From NCBI GenBank assembly GCA_031282085.1, contig JAITEK010000002.1:1-22058 (forward strand): a stretch of DNA of 22,058 nucleotides, written 5' to 3'. Made by a program: the position numbers and the translations under genes. This document shows, piece after piece, positions 14,800-21,367 of the stretch. The notes under the pieces were generated by a model. It saw only the letters and a list, made by a program, of their open reading frames with translations. It did no database searches and had not been told where the DNA came from. Source of the stretch: Coriobacteriales bacterium (GTDB lineage: Bacteria; Actinomycetota; Coriobacteriia; Coriobacteriales; UBA8131). How positions within the stretch are numbered: the first letter of the stretch is position 1; every line of letters starts with the position of its first letter.

Positions 14800-16089
14800 T
14801 CATCTCAGGTTGTAGAACGCGCCCGCGCCCGCGTACACGCTTGCGTCGCCCAGTTCCTCCTCGATGCGGATGAGCTGGTTGTACTTGGCAACGCGGTCGG
14901 AGCGCGCCGGCGCGCCAGTCTTTATCTGCCCGGCGTTGACGGCGACCGCCAAATCGGCGATGGTCACGTCCTCGGTCTCCCCGGAGCGATGGCTTATCAC
15001 GCAGGTATACCCCGCCTGCTTGGCCAGCTGTATCGTATCAAGCGTCTCGGTCAGCGAGCCGATCTGGTTGAGCTTGATGAGGATGGAGTTCGCCACGCCC
15101 AGCTCGATACCCCTGCGCAGGCGCTCGGGGTTCGTCACGAAGATGTCGTCGCCTACCAGTTGCACCTTCTTGCCGATGCGCTCGGTGAGCAGGCGCCAAC
15201 CATCCCAATCCTCCTCGGCCATGCCGTCCTCAAGCGAGACGATGGGGTACTTCTCAACGAGGGCCTCCCAGTAATCGACCAGTTGCTCGCTTGTGAGTTC
15301 GCGGCCCTCGCCGGCCAGTACGTACAGCCCACGCTCTGCGTCATAGAATTCGGTAGACGCCGGGTCCATCGCGAATACCACCTGCTCGCCGGGGGTGTAA
15401 CCGGCACGCGTAACGGCCTCGGTGAGCAGCACGAGTGGCTCCTCGTTTGTCGCGAGGTTGGGGGCAAAGCCGCCCTCGTCACCCACGGAACTTGAGAGGC
15501 CACGCTCCTTGAGCACCGCCTTGAGCGTGTGGTATATCTCGGCGCACCAGCGCAGGGCCTCGGCAAAAGTGCTCGCGCCGACGGGCATGATCATGAACTC
15601 CTGAAAGTCCACGTTGTTGTCCGCGTGGACGCCGCCGTTGAGTACGTTCATCATCGGGGTGGGGAGCAGGTGCGCGTTCACGCCGCCGATGTAGGAGTAC
15701 AGGGTCAGTTCGGTGGACTCGGCCGCTGCCTTGGCAACCGCAAGCGAGGCGCCCAGGATGGCGTTGGCTCCCAGTTGCGTCTTGTTAGGTGTGCCGTCGA
15801 GCGCGATAAGCTCTGTGTCGATGGCGCGCTGATCGGTTGCGTCCAGACCGACGAGGGCGTCGGCTATCTCCTCGTTGACGTGGTCGACCGCACCGGCAAC
15901 TCCCTTGCCCAGGTAGCGCGCCGACTCCGCATCCCGCAGTTCGCAAGCCTCAAAAGCGCCCGTCGAGGCGCCCGAGGGCACCGCCGCACGTCCAAAGGAC
16001 CCATCGTCCAACACAACCTCCACCTCAACGGTGGGATTGCCGCGTGAATCGAGTACCTCACGACCATAGACATCGATGATACTACTCAC
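14800..16089 (-). CDS. eno: Enolase
   Basis: Enolase converts 2-phosphoglycerate to phosphoenolpyruvate in glycolysis. The 429-residue length is standard. Diagnostic parts are REVLDSRGNPTVEVEV, PSGASTG (the mobile loop), LPTPMMNVLNGGVHADN, GDEGGFAPN, the Mg2+ ligands Asp in FAMDP, Glu in SLEDGM and Asp in GDDIFVTN, and the signature ILIKLNQIGSLTET containing the catalytic lysine. SHRSGETED closes the active site. The start is GTG 16087-16089, which overlaps the mazG stop as GTGA, with AAGGAGG inside the mazG 3' end. Enolase translation is thus tied to mazG, an uncommon partner for such a highly expressed gene. Confidence 0.97.
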   Translation of the reverse strand: MSSIIDVYGREVLDSRGNPTVEVEVVLDDGSFGRAAVPSGASTGAFEACELRDAESARYLGKGVAGAVDHVNEEIADALVGLDATDQRAIDTELIALDGTPNKTQLGANAILGASLAVAKAAAESTELTLYSYIGGVNAHLLPTPMMNVLNGGVHADNNVDFQEFMIMPVGASTFAEALRWCAEIYHTLKAVLKERGLSSSVGDEGGFAPNLATNEEPLVLLTEAVTRAGYTPGEQVVFAMDPASTEFYDAERGLYVLAGEGRELTSEQLVDYWEALVEKYPIVSLEDGMAEEDWDGWRLLTERIGKKVQLVGDDIFVTNPERLRRGIELGVANSILIKLNQIGSLTETLDTIQLAKQAGYTCVISHRSGETEDVTIADLAVAVNAGQIKTGAPARSDRVAKYNQLIRIEEELGDASVYAGAGAFYNLR

Positions 16090-16958
16090 TGCCGTACCTC
16101 CTTAAAGTCTTGGGACGCTGCCTTTGCGGCCTGCCACAGCTTCTCGAGCTCCTCTGTTGAACACTCAAAAAGCTGCCGTTTGGCCGTCCGTGCGCTTTGT
16201 TCCATAATAGCCCAACGAGTACGGAATTTGCGGCACGTTGCGCGAAGTGCACTCTCAGCGTCGATACCCTCCTTGCGAGCGACATTAACGAGCGAGAACA
16301 GCACGTCGCCAAACTCCTCGGCAGCATGGGGGCTGCCCTCGTCCTCGGCGCGGTACTCCTCGATCTCCGAGGCGACCTGCTCCCAAACGCTGGCGACATC
16401 CGGCCACTCAAAGCCCGCGGAAACCGCCTTGCGGCTGATGTCCTGAGCCTGCATAAGCGCCGGAAGCGCCTGCGGTATCCCGTCGAGCAAGCCCTCAACC
16501 TTGCGCTCGGCCTTCTGCTGCTTCTCGATGAGTTTTATCTGATCCCAGAGGTTGAGCACCTGTCCCGCTGTCTTAGTGGCCTCGATCTGCGCGTGCTGCT
16601 CGGGCGTGAGGTGGCTCGCGATAAGCGCCGCCTCGGTCCCAAAGACGTGGGGATGACGCCGTATCATCTTGTCGCGTACGTCGGCTACAACGTCCTCGAT
16701 GGAAAACGCACCCGCCTCGCTGGCTATCTGCGAGTGCAGCACAACCTGCAACAAGACGTCGCCCAGCTCCTCGCGCAACGCATCCGTGTCGTTGTGCTCG
16801 ATGGCGTCAACCGCCTCGTAGGCCTCCTCTATCATGTTGCGGGCTATCGAGGCGTGGGTCTGCTCGCGGTCCCAGGGGCAACCCCCCGGCGCGCGCAGCC
16901 GCGCGATAACATCAACAAACTCCTCAAAGCCGCTGCCTACATCGCTTGTATCAGACAT
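16086..16958 (-). CDS. mazG: MazG nucleoside triphosphate pyrophosphohydrolase
   Basis: MazG hydrolyses NTPs/dNTPs to NMPs and PPi, acting in nucleotide-pool cleaning or stress physiology. The 290-residue product has the two-domain layout of E. coli-type MazG. The N-terminal domain (about 10-120) contains GGCPWDREQTHASI and the metal-binding EEAYE...EELGDVLLQ motif (E44, E45, E48, E64, D67). The C-terminal domain (about 175-260) contains AGFEWPD and EEFGDVLFSLVNVAR. Between them, IKLIEKQQKAER is the charged linker. GAGAGAAG precedes ATG 16958, a weak SD. It heads the mazG-eno-polyprenyl synthase-CwlM-like unit and is divergent from the ferredoxin-type gene. Confidence 0.95.
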   Translation of the reverse strand: MSDTSDVGSGFEEFVDVIARLRAPGGCPWDREQTHASIARNMIEEAYEAVDAIEHNDTDALREELGDVLLQVVLHSQIASEAGAFSIEDVVADVRDKMIRRHPHVFGTEAALIASHLTPEQHAQIEATKTAGQVLNLWDQIKLIEKQQKAERKVEGLLDGIPQALPALMQAQDISRKAVSAGFEWPDVASVWEQVASEIEEYRAEDEGSPHAAEEFGDVLFSLVNVARKEGIDAESALRATCRKFRTRWAIMEQSARTAKRQLFECSTEELEKLWQAAKAASQDFKEVRQ

Positions 16959-16995
16959 CTTCTCTCGCTTTCATCAGTGTGTCGCGTGCTGCGCA

Positions 16996-17065
16996 CGCTC
17001 TCCATGCGTCGCCCGCTATCGCGTGCGACTGGATTCCGGGACAAGCCTGGAATGGCGGACGGCAA
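16996..17065 (+). repeat. REP-like palindromic element (copy A)
   Basis: A 70-bp unit beginning CGCTCTCCATGCGTCGCC and ending GGCGGACGGCAA. Near its end ATTCCGGG-acaag-CCTGGAAT forms an 8-bp stem with one G-T pair. It matches copy B at 17099-17168 at 64 of 70 positions without gaps. Both lie in the divergent mazG/ferredoxin intergenic region. Confidence 0.9.
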
Positions 17066-17098
17066 GAGGGAGACAGTTGCCCCGTCCCCCGTCCCACG

Positions 17099-17168
17099 CG
17101 CTCTCTATGCGTCGCCTGCTATCGCGTGCGATTGGATTCCGGGACAAGCCCGGAATGACGGGCGGCAA
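17099..17168 (+). repeat. REP-like palindromic element (copy B)
   Basis: The second 70-bp unit, exactly 103 bp after copy A and in the same orientation, with six transitions between them. Its stem ATTCCGGG-acaag-CCCGGAAT is perfect. It ends 28 bp before the start of the Fe-S protein gene, so it may overlap that gene's promoter region. Confidence 0.9.
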
Positions 17169-17181
17169 AAGGTACGAGCGT

Positions 17182-17189
17182 AGTATACT
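17182..17189. promoter_or_regulatory. Palindromic -10 element at the Fe-S gene start
   Basis: AGTATACT (17182-17189) is its own reverse complement and holds a TATACT hexamer on each strand. On the plus strand only 7 nt separate TATACT from ATG 17197, so transcription would begin at or next to the start codon (leaderless mRNA). I see no good -35 on either strand. Confidence 0.4.
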
Positions 17190-17196
17190 GGTTGTT

Positions 17197-18429
17197 ATGA
17201 ACGAATTCGTGCTCACTCCCGAGATAATGAAGGCGAATAATCCCGGACTCTCTGATTTTGGAAGCGGGAATATCATCGCACTGACCAGTCAGTGCCTCCG
17301 CTGCACAAAGAAGCCGACGCCCTGCACGATTTGCGCGGAGTTCTGCCCGGCCGGCTCGCTCACGGCGCAGGCGGCGGGCCGCCCGCAAATCGCCCTGTCC
17401 TGCCTCAAATGCGGCGCCTGCATTGGCACTTGCCCCACCAACGCGCTGGCCGCGGCCACCAGGACCCTTCAACAGATCACACGTCTCGCGCTCCAGGCGA
17501 CGTTGCGCGTTGAGCACCTCGCGCTGGGCTGCGAGCGGACCGGCGCGCTTCTCAGGCTTGAGTCCAAGACCAGCGAGCCCGAGGCCGCCCAAGAGACGCT
17601 GAAGCTCATCGACAAGGCAAGCGCCAGCGAGCACCTGCTCAAAGTTCCCTGCCTCGGTATGCTCACAAAGGAGATGTGGTTTGCCTTCCTCAACGAGATC
17701 GGCGTCTCAAAACTCGAGGAGCTGAGCGTCTTCTTGCCTCTGGAGCAGTGCGCCGAGTGCCCCGTGAATGCCAAAGACAACATAGAGGAGCAGCTCAGCG
17801 AGGCCATCGACCATGCCGAGCGGTGGACGGGCTTGAGCGTGGGCATCATCACCCAAGCCAGCGAACTGCCCCAGCTGCGGCAGGCGAATGTCCGCAGTTA
17901 CCTCACGAGCGGCACTGAGGTCGACCGGCGGGGCGCCTTTACGGGTTTCTTCCAGGAGGTCAAGCAGTCCTGGGACGACAACACCAAAGTGGGCAACAGG
18001 GCCATTGAGGAAGTGCAGCGGCAGCGGGCGCGCAAGCAGTCCTTTGAGCGGACGCGCTTAGCCGCCGAGCAGAAGAAGACCCGGCCCGTTGGGCGCAGGC
18101 CCGTAGAGACCCCTGCCCGCCGCATCCTCGTCGAGGCGCTCGGACGCAACAGCGCCCACGCCTCCGAAGTGCGCGTAACAGTCAGCACGACCGACGAGGG
18201 CCTCTGCACCCTTTGTGGCACCTGTATCGAGGTCTGCCCGGTGAAGGCGCGTTCCTTCACCGAGGGCGAGGGCGAAGGCGCGGCAAAGGCGCTTCTCGTT
18301 GAGGAGCTGTACTGCGTTGGCTGTAGCGCCTGCCTGCAATCCTGTCCGACGGAGGCCTGCTCATTTGCGGAGATAGACGGCACGAGTTTTCTGCTGGATG
18401 AAGTGGATGAGGTTTTGAGCGAAAGTTGA
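17197..18429 (+). CDS. Multi-cluster 4Fe-4S ferredoxin-type protein with a central Cys domain
   Basis: A 410-residue soluble protein, probably an electron-transfer or maturation factor. Two N-terminal cluster motifs are C33xxC36...C43xxC46xxxC50P and C69xxC72xxC75xxxC79P. Two C-terminal motifs are C337xxC340xxC343xxxC347P and C373xxC376xxC379xxxC383P. Between them, residues about 105-260 contain GCERTG (C112), PCLGML (C152) and CAECP (C185, C188). That middle layout resembles Fe-S proteins in which a cysteine-rich redox domain sits between ferredoxin modules. A charged Arg/Lys/Gln-rich helix (about 265-305) links to the second ferredoxin pair. I do not recognise a named family. No Shine-Dalgarno precedes ATG 17197, in contrast to nearly every other gene here. 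Upstream in-frame codons are only repeat sequence. Confidence 0.8.
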   Translation: MNEFVLTPEIMKANNPGLSDFGSGNIIALTSQCLRCTKKPTPCTICAEFCPAGSLTAQAAGRPQIALSCLKCGACIGTCPTNALAAATRTLQQITRLALQATLRVEHLALGCERTGALLRLESKTSEPEAAQETLKLIDKASASEHLLKVPCLGMLTKEMWFAFLNEIGVSKLEELSVFLPLEQCAECPVNAKDNIEEQLSEAIDHAERWTGLSVGIITQASELPQLRQANVRSYLTSGTEVDRRGAFTGFFQEVKQSWDDNTKVGNRAIEEVQRQRARKQSFERTRLAAEQKKTRPVGRRPVETPARRILVEALGRNSAHASEVRVTVSTTDEGLCTLCGTCIEVCPVKARSFTEGEGEGAAKALLVEELYCVGCSACLQSCPTEACSFAEIDGTSFLLDEVDEVLSES

Positions 18430-18432
18430 GCA

Positions 18433-18457
18433 GAATGTGGCGCAGGCCCGTTATAAT
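18433..18457 (+). promoter_or_regulatory. Promoter region of the first diguanylate cyclase, shared with the second
   Basis: A perfect -10 TATAAT (18452-18457) is preceded by GAATGTGGCGCAGGCC. The same block, GAACGTGGCGCGGGCC then TATAAT, stands at 19921-19944 before the second cyclase. No clear -35 hexamer is found at 16-18 bp spacing, so the conserved GTGGCGC block may be an activator or alternative sigma-factor site. The start codon is 67 nt downstream. Confidence 0.55.
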
Positions 18458-18524
18458 AGTGGGGCGGCTGTTCGTGCCGTTTGCTATGGGCAATAGGGGC
18501 CTTCACCCGTGACGGAGGGCGTTC

Positions 18525-19832
18525 GTGCTGAAACAAGATGCCGCAAGGATCCGCAGACTTTTGGGGACCCAAACCGAGGGTTTCATCCAGAATGTGCTGC
18601 CCATAGTCGCCGTTCTGCTGGCTTTGCTGTTTGCGGCGACCATCGCACTCACCCTCTACAGCAACAACAAACTCGCCGGCTTCCTTGAGGAAAGCGTTGA
18701 GTCCGAGCTGCTCGCCATCTGCTTCACGGCGCGGGGCGACATCGACATGGAGTTGTTCCTGTCCATTAACAGCGAGGAGGACATCCACGCCAACCAGGAG
18801 CAATACGACCAGGTCATCGCAAAACTGCGCGAGCTGAAAAACGAAGTCGGCGCCACCTATATCTACGCCCTCAAGGAGATCGACGGAACATACTACTTCA
18901 TCTTCGACACCGACGAGGAAGCCGGCACGCCGGATAACCCCATCGTCACCGAATACGAGCTCGCCCCGGTCCATGAGGACGCTTTTGCCGGGCGGGCCGC
19001 CGCCGACATCATGAATGTTGACGATGAATGGGGCAGCTACAACACCGGAGCCCTCCCCCTGTTCTACAACGGCCAGCAGGTCGGCATCGTCAGCGTGGAC
19101 GTTGAGGATGCCTTCATCAAGCGCAACCGCGAGTCCACCACCTTCGGCGCGGTGCTGCTCATCGCCGTTGTGGTTCCCACGATGGCCTTGCTCCTGGCTT
19201 TGCTTATCTTACTCCTGCGCCGCAATCAGAAGGTGCAGGACGACCTGTTCTACATCGCCAACCACGATGCCATTACCAGCCTTTACAACCGCTACTACCT
19301 GTTCAGTTATCTTTCGGGATGGAGCAAATCGCCACAAAGCGAGAACGCTGCTTTTGCCATTCTGTTTGTTGATCTCGACAACTTCAAGAACGTGAACGAC
19401 AGTGCCGGGCACGACGAGGGCGACAAACTGCTGCGCCTTATCTCCACGTTCCTCAAGAGCTATACGGACAGTCTGGAGGACAACGGTTGCATCCAGAACA
19501 TGACCGTGCGCACGGGTGGGGACGAATTCTTGCAGATCGTCTCCGACCTAACGGCGCCCGAAGACCTTGAGCGTTGGGCGCGCAGGCTTCTTGACGACTT
19601 TGCCGCACATTCAGAGTTGCAGAGCTACGCACGGGATTACGGGGTGGGGCTGAGCATAGGCGGAGCCTTGTATCCCCGGCAGAGCAACGACTACGACGAG
19701 CTGATACGACTCGCGGATATAGCCATGTACCAGGCAAAAGCCGCGGGCAAGAACAACTACAGCCTCTACGACGTAGCAATGGGCGACGGGCCCGAGGGCG
19801 TCACGCTCTCCGTCCGCAAGCGCAAGCGTTAG
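18525..19832 (+). CDS. Membrane-bound diguanylate cyclase (GGDEF), paralogue 1
   Basis: A 435-residue protein that should make cyclic di-GMP in response to an extracytoplasmic signal. TM1 is about residues 23-45, the extracytoplasmic sensor about 46-204 (Cache-like by layout: VGATYIYALKE, YYFIFDTDEE, NGQQVGIVSVDVEDAF), and TM2 about 207-231. The GGDEF domain fills 240-418 with HDAITSLYNRYYLF, FVDLDNFKNVNDSAGHDEGD and the intact active site GGDEF (331-335). The inhibitory I-site RxxD expected nine residues before GGDEF is absent (CIQN), so product feedback at that site is unlikely. The start is GTG 18525 with GGAGGGC upstream. It ends in a basic RKRKR tail and is followed by a close paralogue. 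Confidence 0.93.
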   Translation: MLKQDAARIRRLLGTQTEGFIQNVLPIVAVLLALLFAATIALTLYSNNKLAGFLEESVESELLAICFTARGDIDMELFLSINSEEDIHANQEQYDQVIAKLRELKNEVGATYIYALKEIDGTYYFIFDTDEEAGTPDNPIVTEYELAPVHEDAFAGRAAADIMNVDDEWGSYNTGALPLFYNGQQVGIVSVDVEDAFIKRNRESTTFGAVLLIAVVVPTMALLLALLILLLRRNQKVQDDLFYIANHDAITSLYNRYYLFSYLSGWSKSPQSENAAFAILFVDLDNFKNVNDSAGHDEGDKLLRLISTFLKSYTDSLEDNGCIQNMTVRTGGDEFLQIVSDLTAPEDLERWARRLLDDFAAHSELQSYARDYGVGLSIGGALYPRQSNDYDELIRLADIAMYQAKAAGKNNYSLYDVAMGDGPEGVTLSVRKRKR

Positions 19833-20013
19833 GGCCTGGAGTCGGGAGGTTTTGGAGATTTTTGGAGGTTTTTGAGCATCGCAATCACTCAACATCCCAC
19901 TTCCTTGTTCTTGCCCACCAGAACGTGGCGCGGGCCGCTATAATGGAGGGTAGACTGTTTGCGTCTCCTGCCGCGGGCAGCAGTACGTTTTTATTGTGTG
20001 ACGGAGGGCGTTC
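19833..20013 (+). promoter_or_regulatory. Intergenic region with promoter of the second diguanylate cyclase
   Basis: The block GAACGTGGCGCGGGCC plus TATAAT (19921-19944) and the CGGAGGGCGTTC ribosome-binding stretch just before GTG 20014 copy those of the first cyclase. Earlier, 19845-19875 holds three imperfect GGAGRTTTT units. A small CTGCC-GCG-GGCAG hairpin (19968-19980) followed by a T-run near 19988-19994 lies in the 5' UTR and could act as a weak attenuator. No terminator of the first cyclase is evident. Confidence 0.5.
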
Positions 20014-21321
20014 GTGATAAAGCAAGATACGGTAAGAATCCGCAAGCTACCAAGGATCCAGACCGAGACTCTCATACAGAATGCGCTGCTGATAGCGTCT
20101 GTCCTGCTTGCCCTGGTACTCGCGGCAACCATCTCGCTCACCCTTTACAACAACAGCAAGCTCGCCGGCATACTTGAGGAAAGTGTTGAGTCCGAACTGC
20201 TCGCCGCGTGCTTTGCGGCGCGTGACGACATCGATGCGGAGCTGTTTTTGAGCATCAACAGCGAGGCCGACAGCTTCAACGAGCAGGCGCGTTTGGAGCA
20301 GATCAACGAAAAGCTGCGCGAGCTAAGGGACGGGGTTGGGGCAAGCTACATCTACGCGCTCAAGGAAGTTGAGGGGAAGTATTACTTCATCTTTGACACC
20401 GACGAGGAGTTCGGCACACCGAGTTATCCCTTCTTCTCCGAATACGAGCTCTCCCCGGTTCATGAGGAAGCCTTTGCCGGGCGGGCCTCGGCCAATGTCA
20501 TGAATGTTGATGACAGGTGGGGCAGCTTTAATACGGGGGCCATCCCGCTGCTCTACAATGGCGAGCAGATCGGCATCGTCAGCGTAGACATCGAGGACGC
20601 CTTTGTCGCGCGCAGCCATCAAACCGCCACGCTCGACGCGATTCTGCTCGTCAGCATTATGATCGTCACTGCGATCCTGCTCATCGGTCTTTTCATCTTG
20701 CTTCTGCGTCGCAACCGCAAGATACAGAGCGACCTGTTCTACGTTGCCAACCACGACGCCATCACCAATCTTTACAACCGCTACTATCTGTTTAACTATC
20801 TCGCGCGGTGGCAGAAGTCGCCCCAGAGCAAGAATGCGTTTTTCGCTCTGCTGTTCATCGACCTCGACAACTTTAAGAATGTGAACGACAGCGCTGGGCA
20901 CGACGAGGGCGACAGCCTGCTACGCCTTATCTCCCAGTTCCTCAAAACATATACCGACAGCGTGGGGGATACGGGTTGCATCGAGTGCATGACCGCGCGT
21001 ATCGGCGGGGACGAGTTCTTGCAGATTGTGCCGGGCCTCAAAACGCCCGAGGAAATCGAGCGGTGGGCGCGTACGCTTCTCGACGACTTTGCCGCGCACC
21101 CGGAGCTCCAATGCTATGTGCGGAATTACGAGGTGGGCCTGAGTGTTGGCGGGGCGCTGTACCCGACCCAGACCACCGATTACGATGAGCTGATACGGCT
21201 CGCGGATATAGCCATGTACCAGACAAAAGCCGCGGGCAAGAACAACTACTGCCTCTACGACACCTCAATGGGCGACGGCCCCGAGGGCATCGTACTCTCC
21301 GTCCGCAAACGCAAACGCTAA
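20014..21321 (+). CDS. Membrane-bound diguanylate cyclase (GGDEF), paralogue 2
   Basis: This 435-residue protein aligns without gaps to the preceding cyclase, with the same TM1-sensor-TM2-GGDEF order, an intact GGDEF active site (331-335) and again no RxxD I-site (CIEC at that place). The GGDEF half and much of the sensor core are nearly the same. Differences concentrate at residues about 84-100 of the sensor, at 135-142 (AGTPDNPIVTEY against FGTPSYPFFSEY) and in both membrane helices. The two may therefore sense different ligands but deliver the same output. GTG 20014 is used with the same CGGAGGGCGTTC leader. It converges on the glutamate synthase-like gene 46 bp away. Confidence 0.93.
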   Translation: MIKQDTVRIRKLPRIQTETLIQNALLIASVLLALVLAATISLTLYNNSKLAGILEESVESELLAACFAARDDIDAELFLSINSEADSFNEQARLEQINEKLRELRDGVGASYIYALKEVEGKYYFIFDTDEEFGTPSYPFFSEYELSPVHEEAFAGRASANVMNVDDRWGSFNTGAIPLLYNGEQIGIVSVDIEDAFVARSHQTATLDAILLVSIMIVTAILLIGLFILLLRRNRKIQSDLFYVANHDAITNLYNRYYLFNYLARWQKSPQSKNAFFALLFIDLDNFKNVNDSAGHDEGDSLLRLISQFLKTYTDSVGDTGCIECMTARIGGDEFLQIVPGLKTPEEIERWARTLLDDFAAHPELQCYVRNYEVGLSVGGALYPTQTTDYDELIRLADIAMYQTKAAGKNNYCLYDTSMGDGPEGIVLSVRKRKR

Positions 21322-21325
21322 AACA

Positions 21326-21355
21326 AGCGCGCGACACACTGGTGCGCCGCGCGCT
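21326..21355. repeat. 8-bp GC-only inverted repeat between convergent genes
   Basis: AGCGCGCG (21326-21333) and CGCGCGCT (21348-21355) are perfect inverted arms around a 14-nt loop, placed centrally between the converging stops at 21321 and 21368. There is no T-run on either strand, so it is not a standard intrinsic terminator. It could still stall or protect both transcripts. Confidence 0.45.
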
Positions 21356-21367
21356 ACGCCACACCCC

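Noticed and set aside
16996..17168. Two similar 70-bp units as a possible CRISPR array
   Set aside because: Only two units, too long for CRISPR repeats, with an internal palindrome and a third dispersed copy at 12721; this is a REP-like family and no cas gene is present.
18458..18524. A cyclic di-GMP riboswitch upstream of the GGDEF genes
   Set aside because: I looked in both 5' UTRs for conserved aptamer-like paired elements and found none; the two leaders are also not alike outside the -10 and SD regions.
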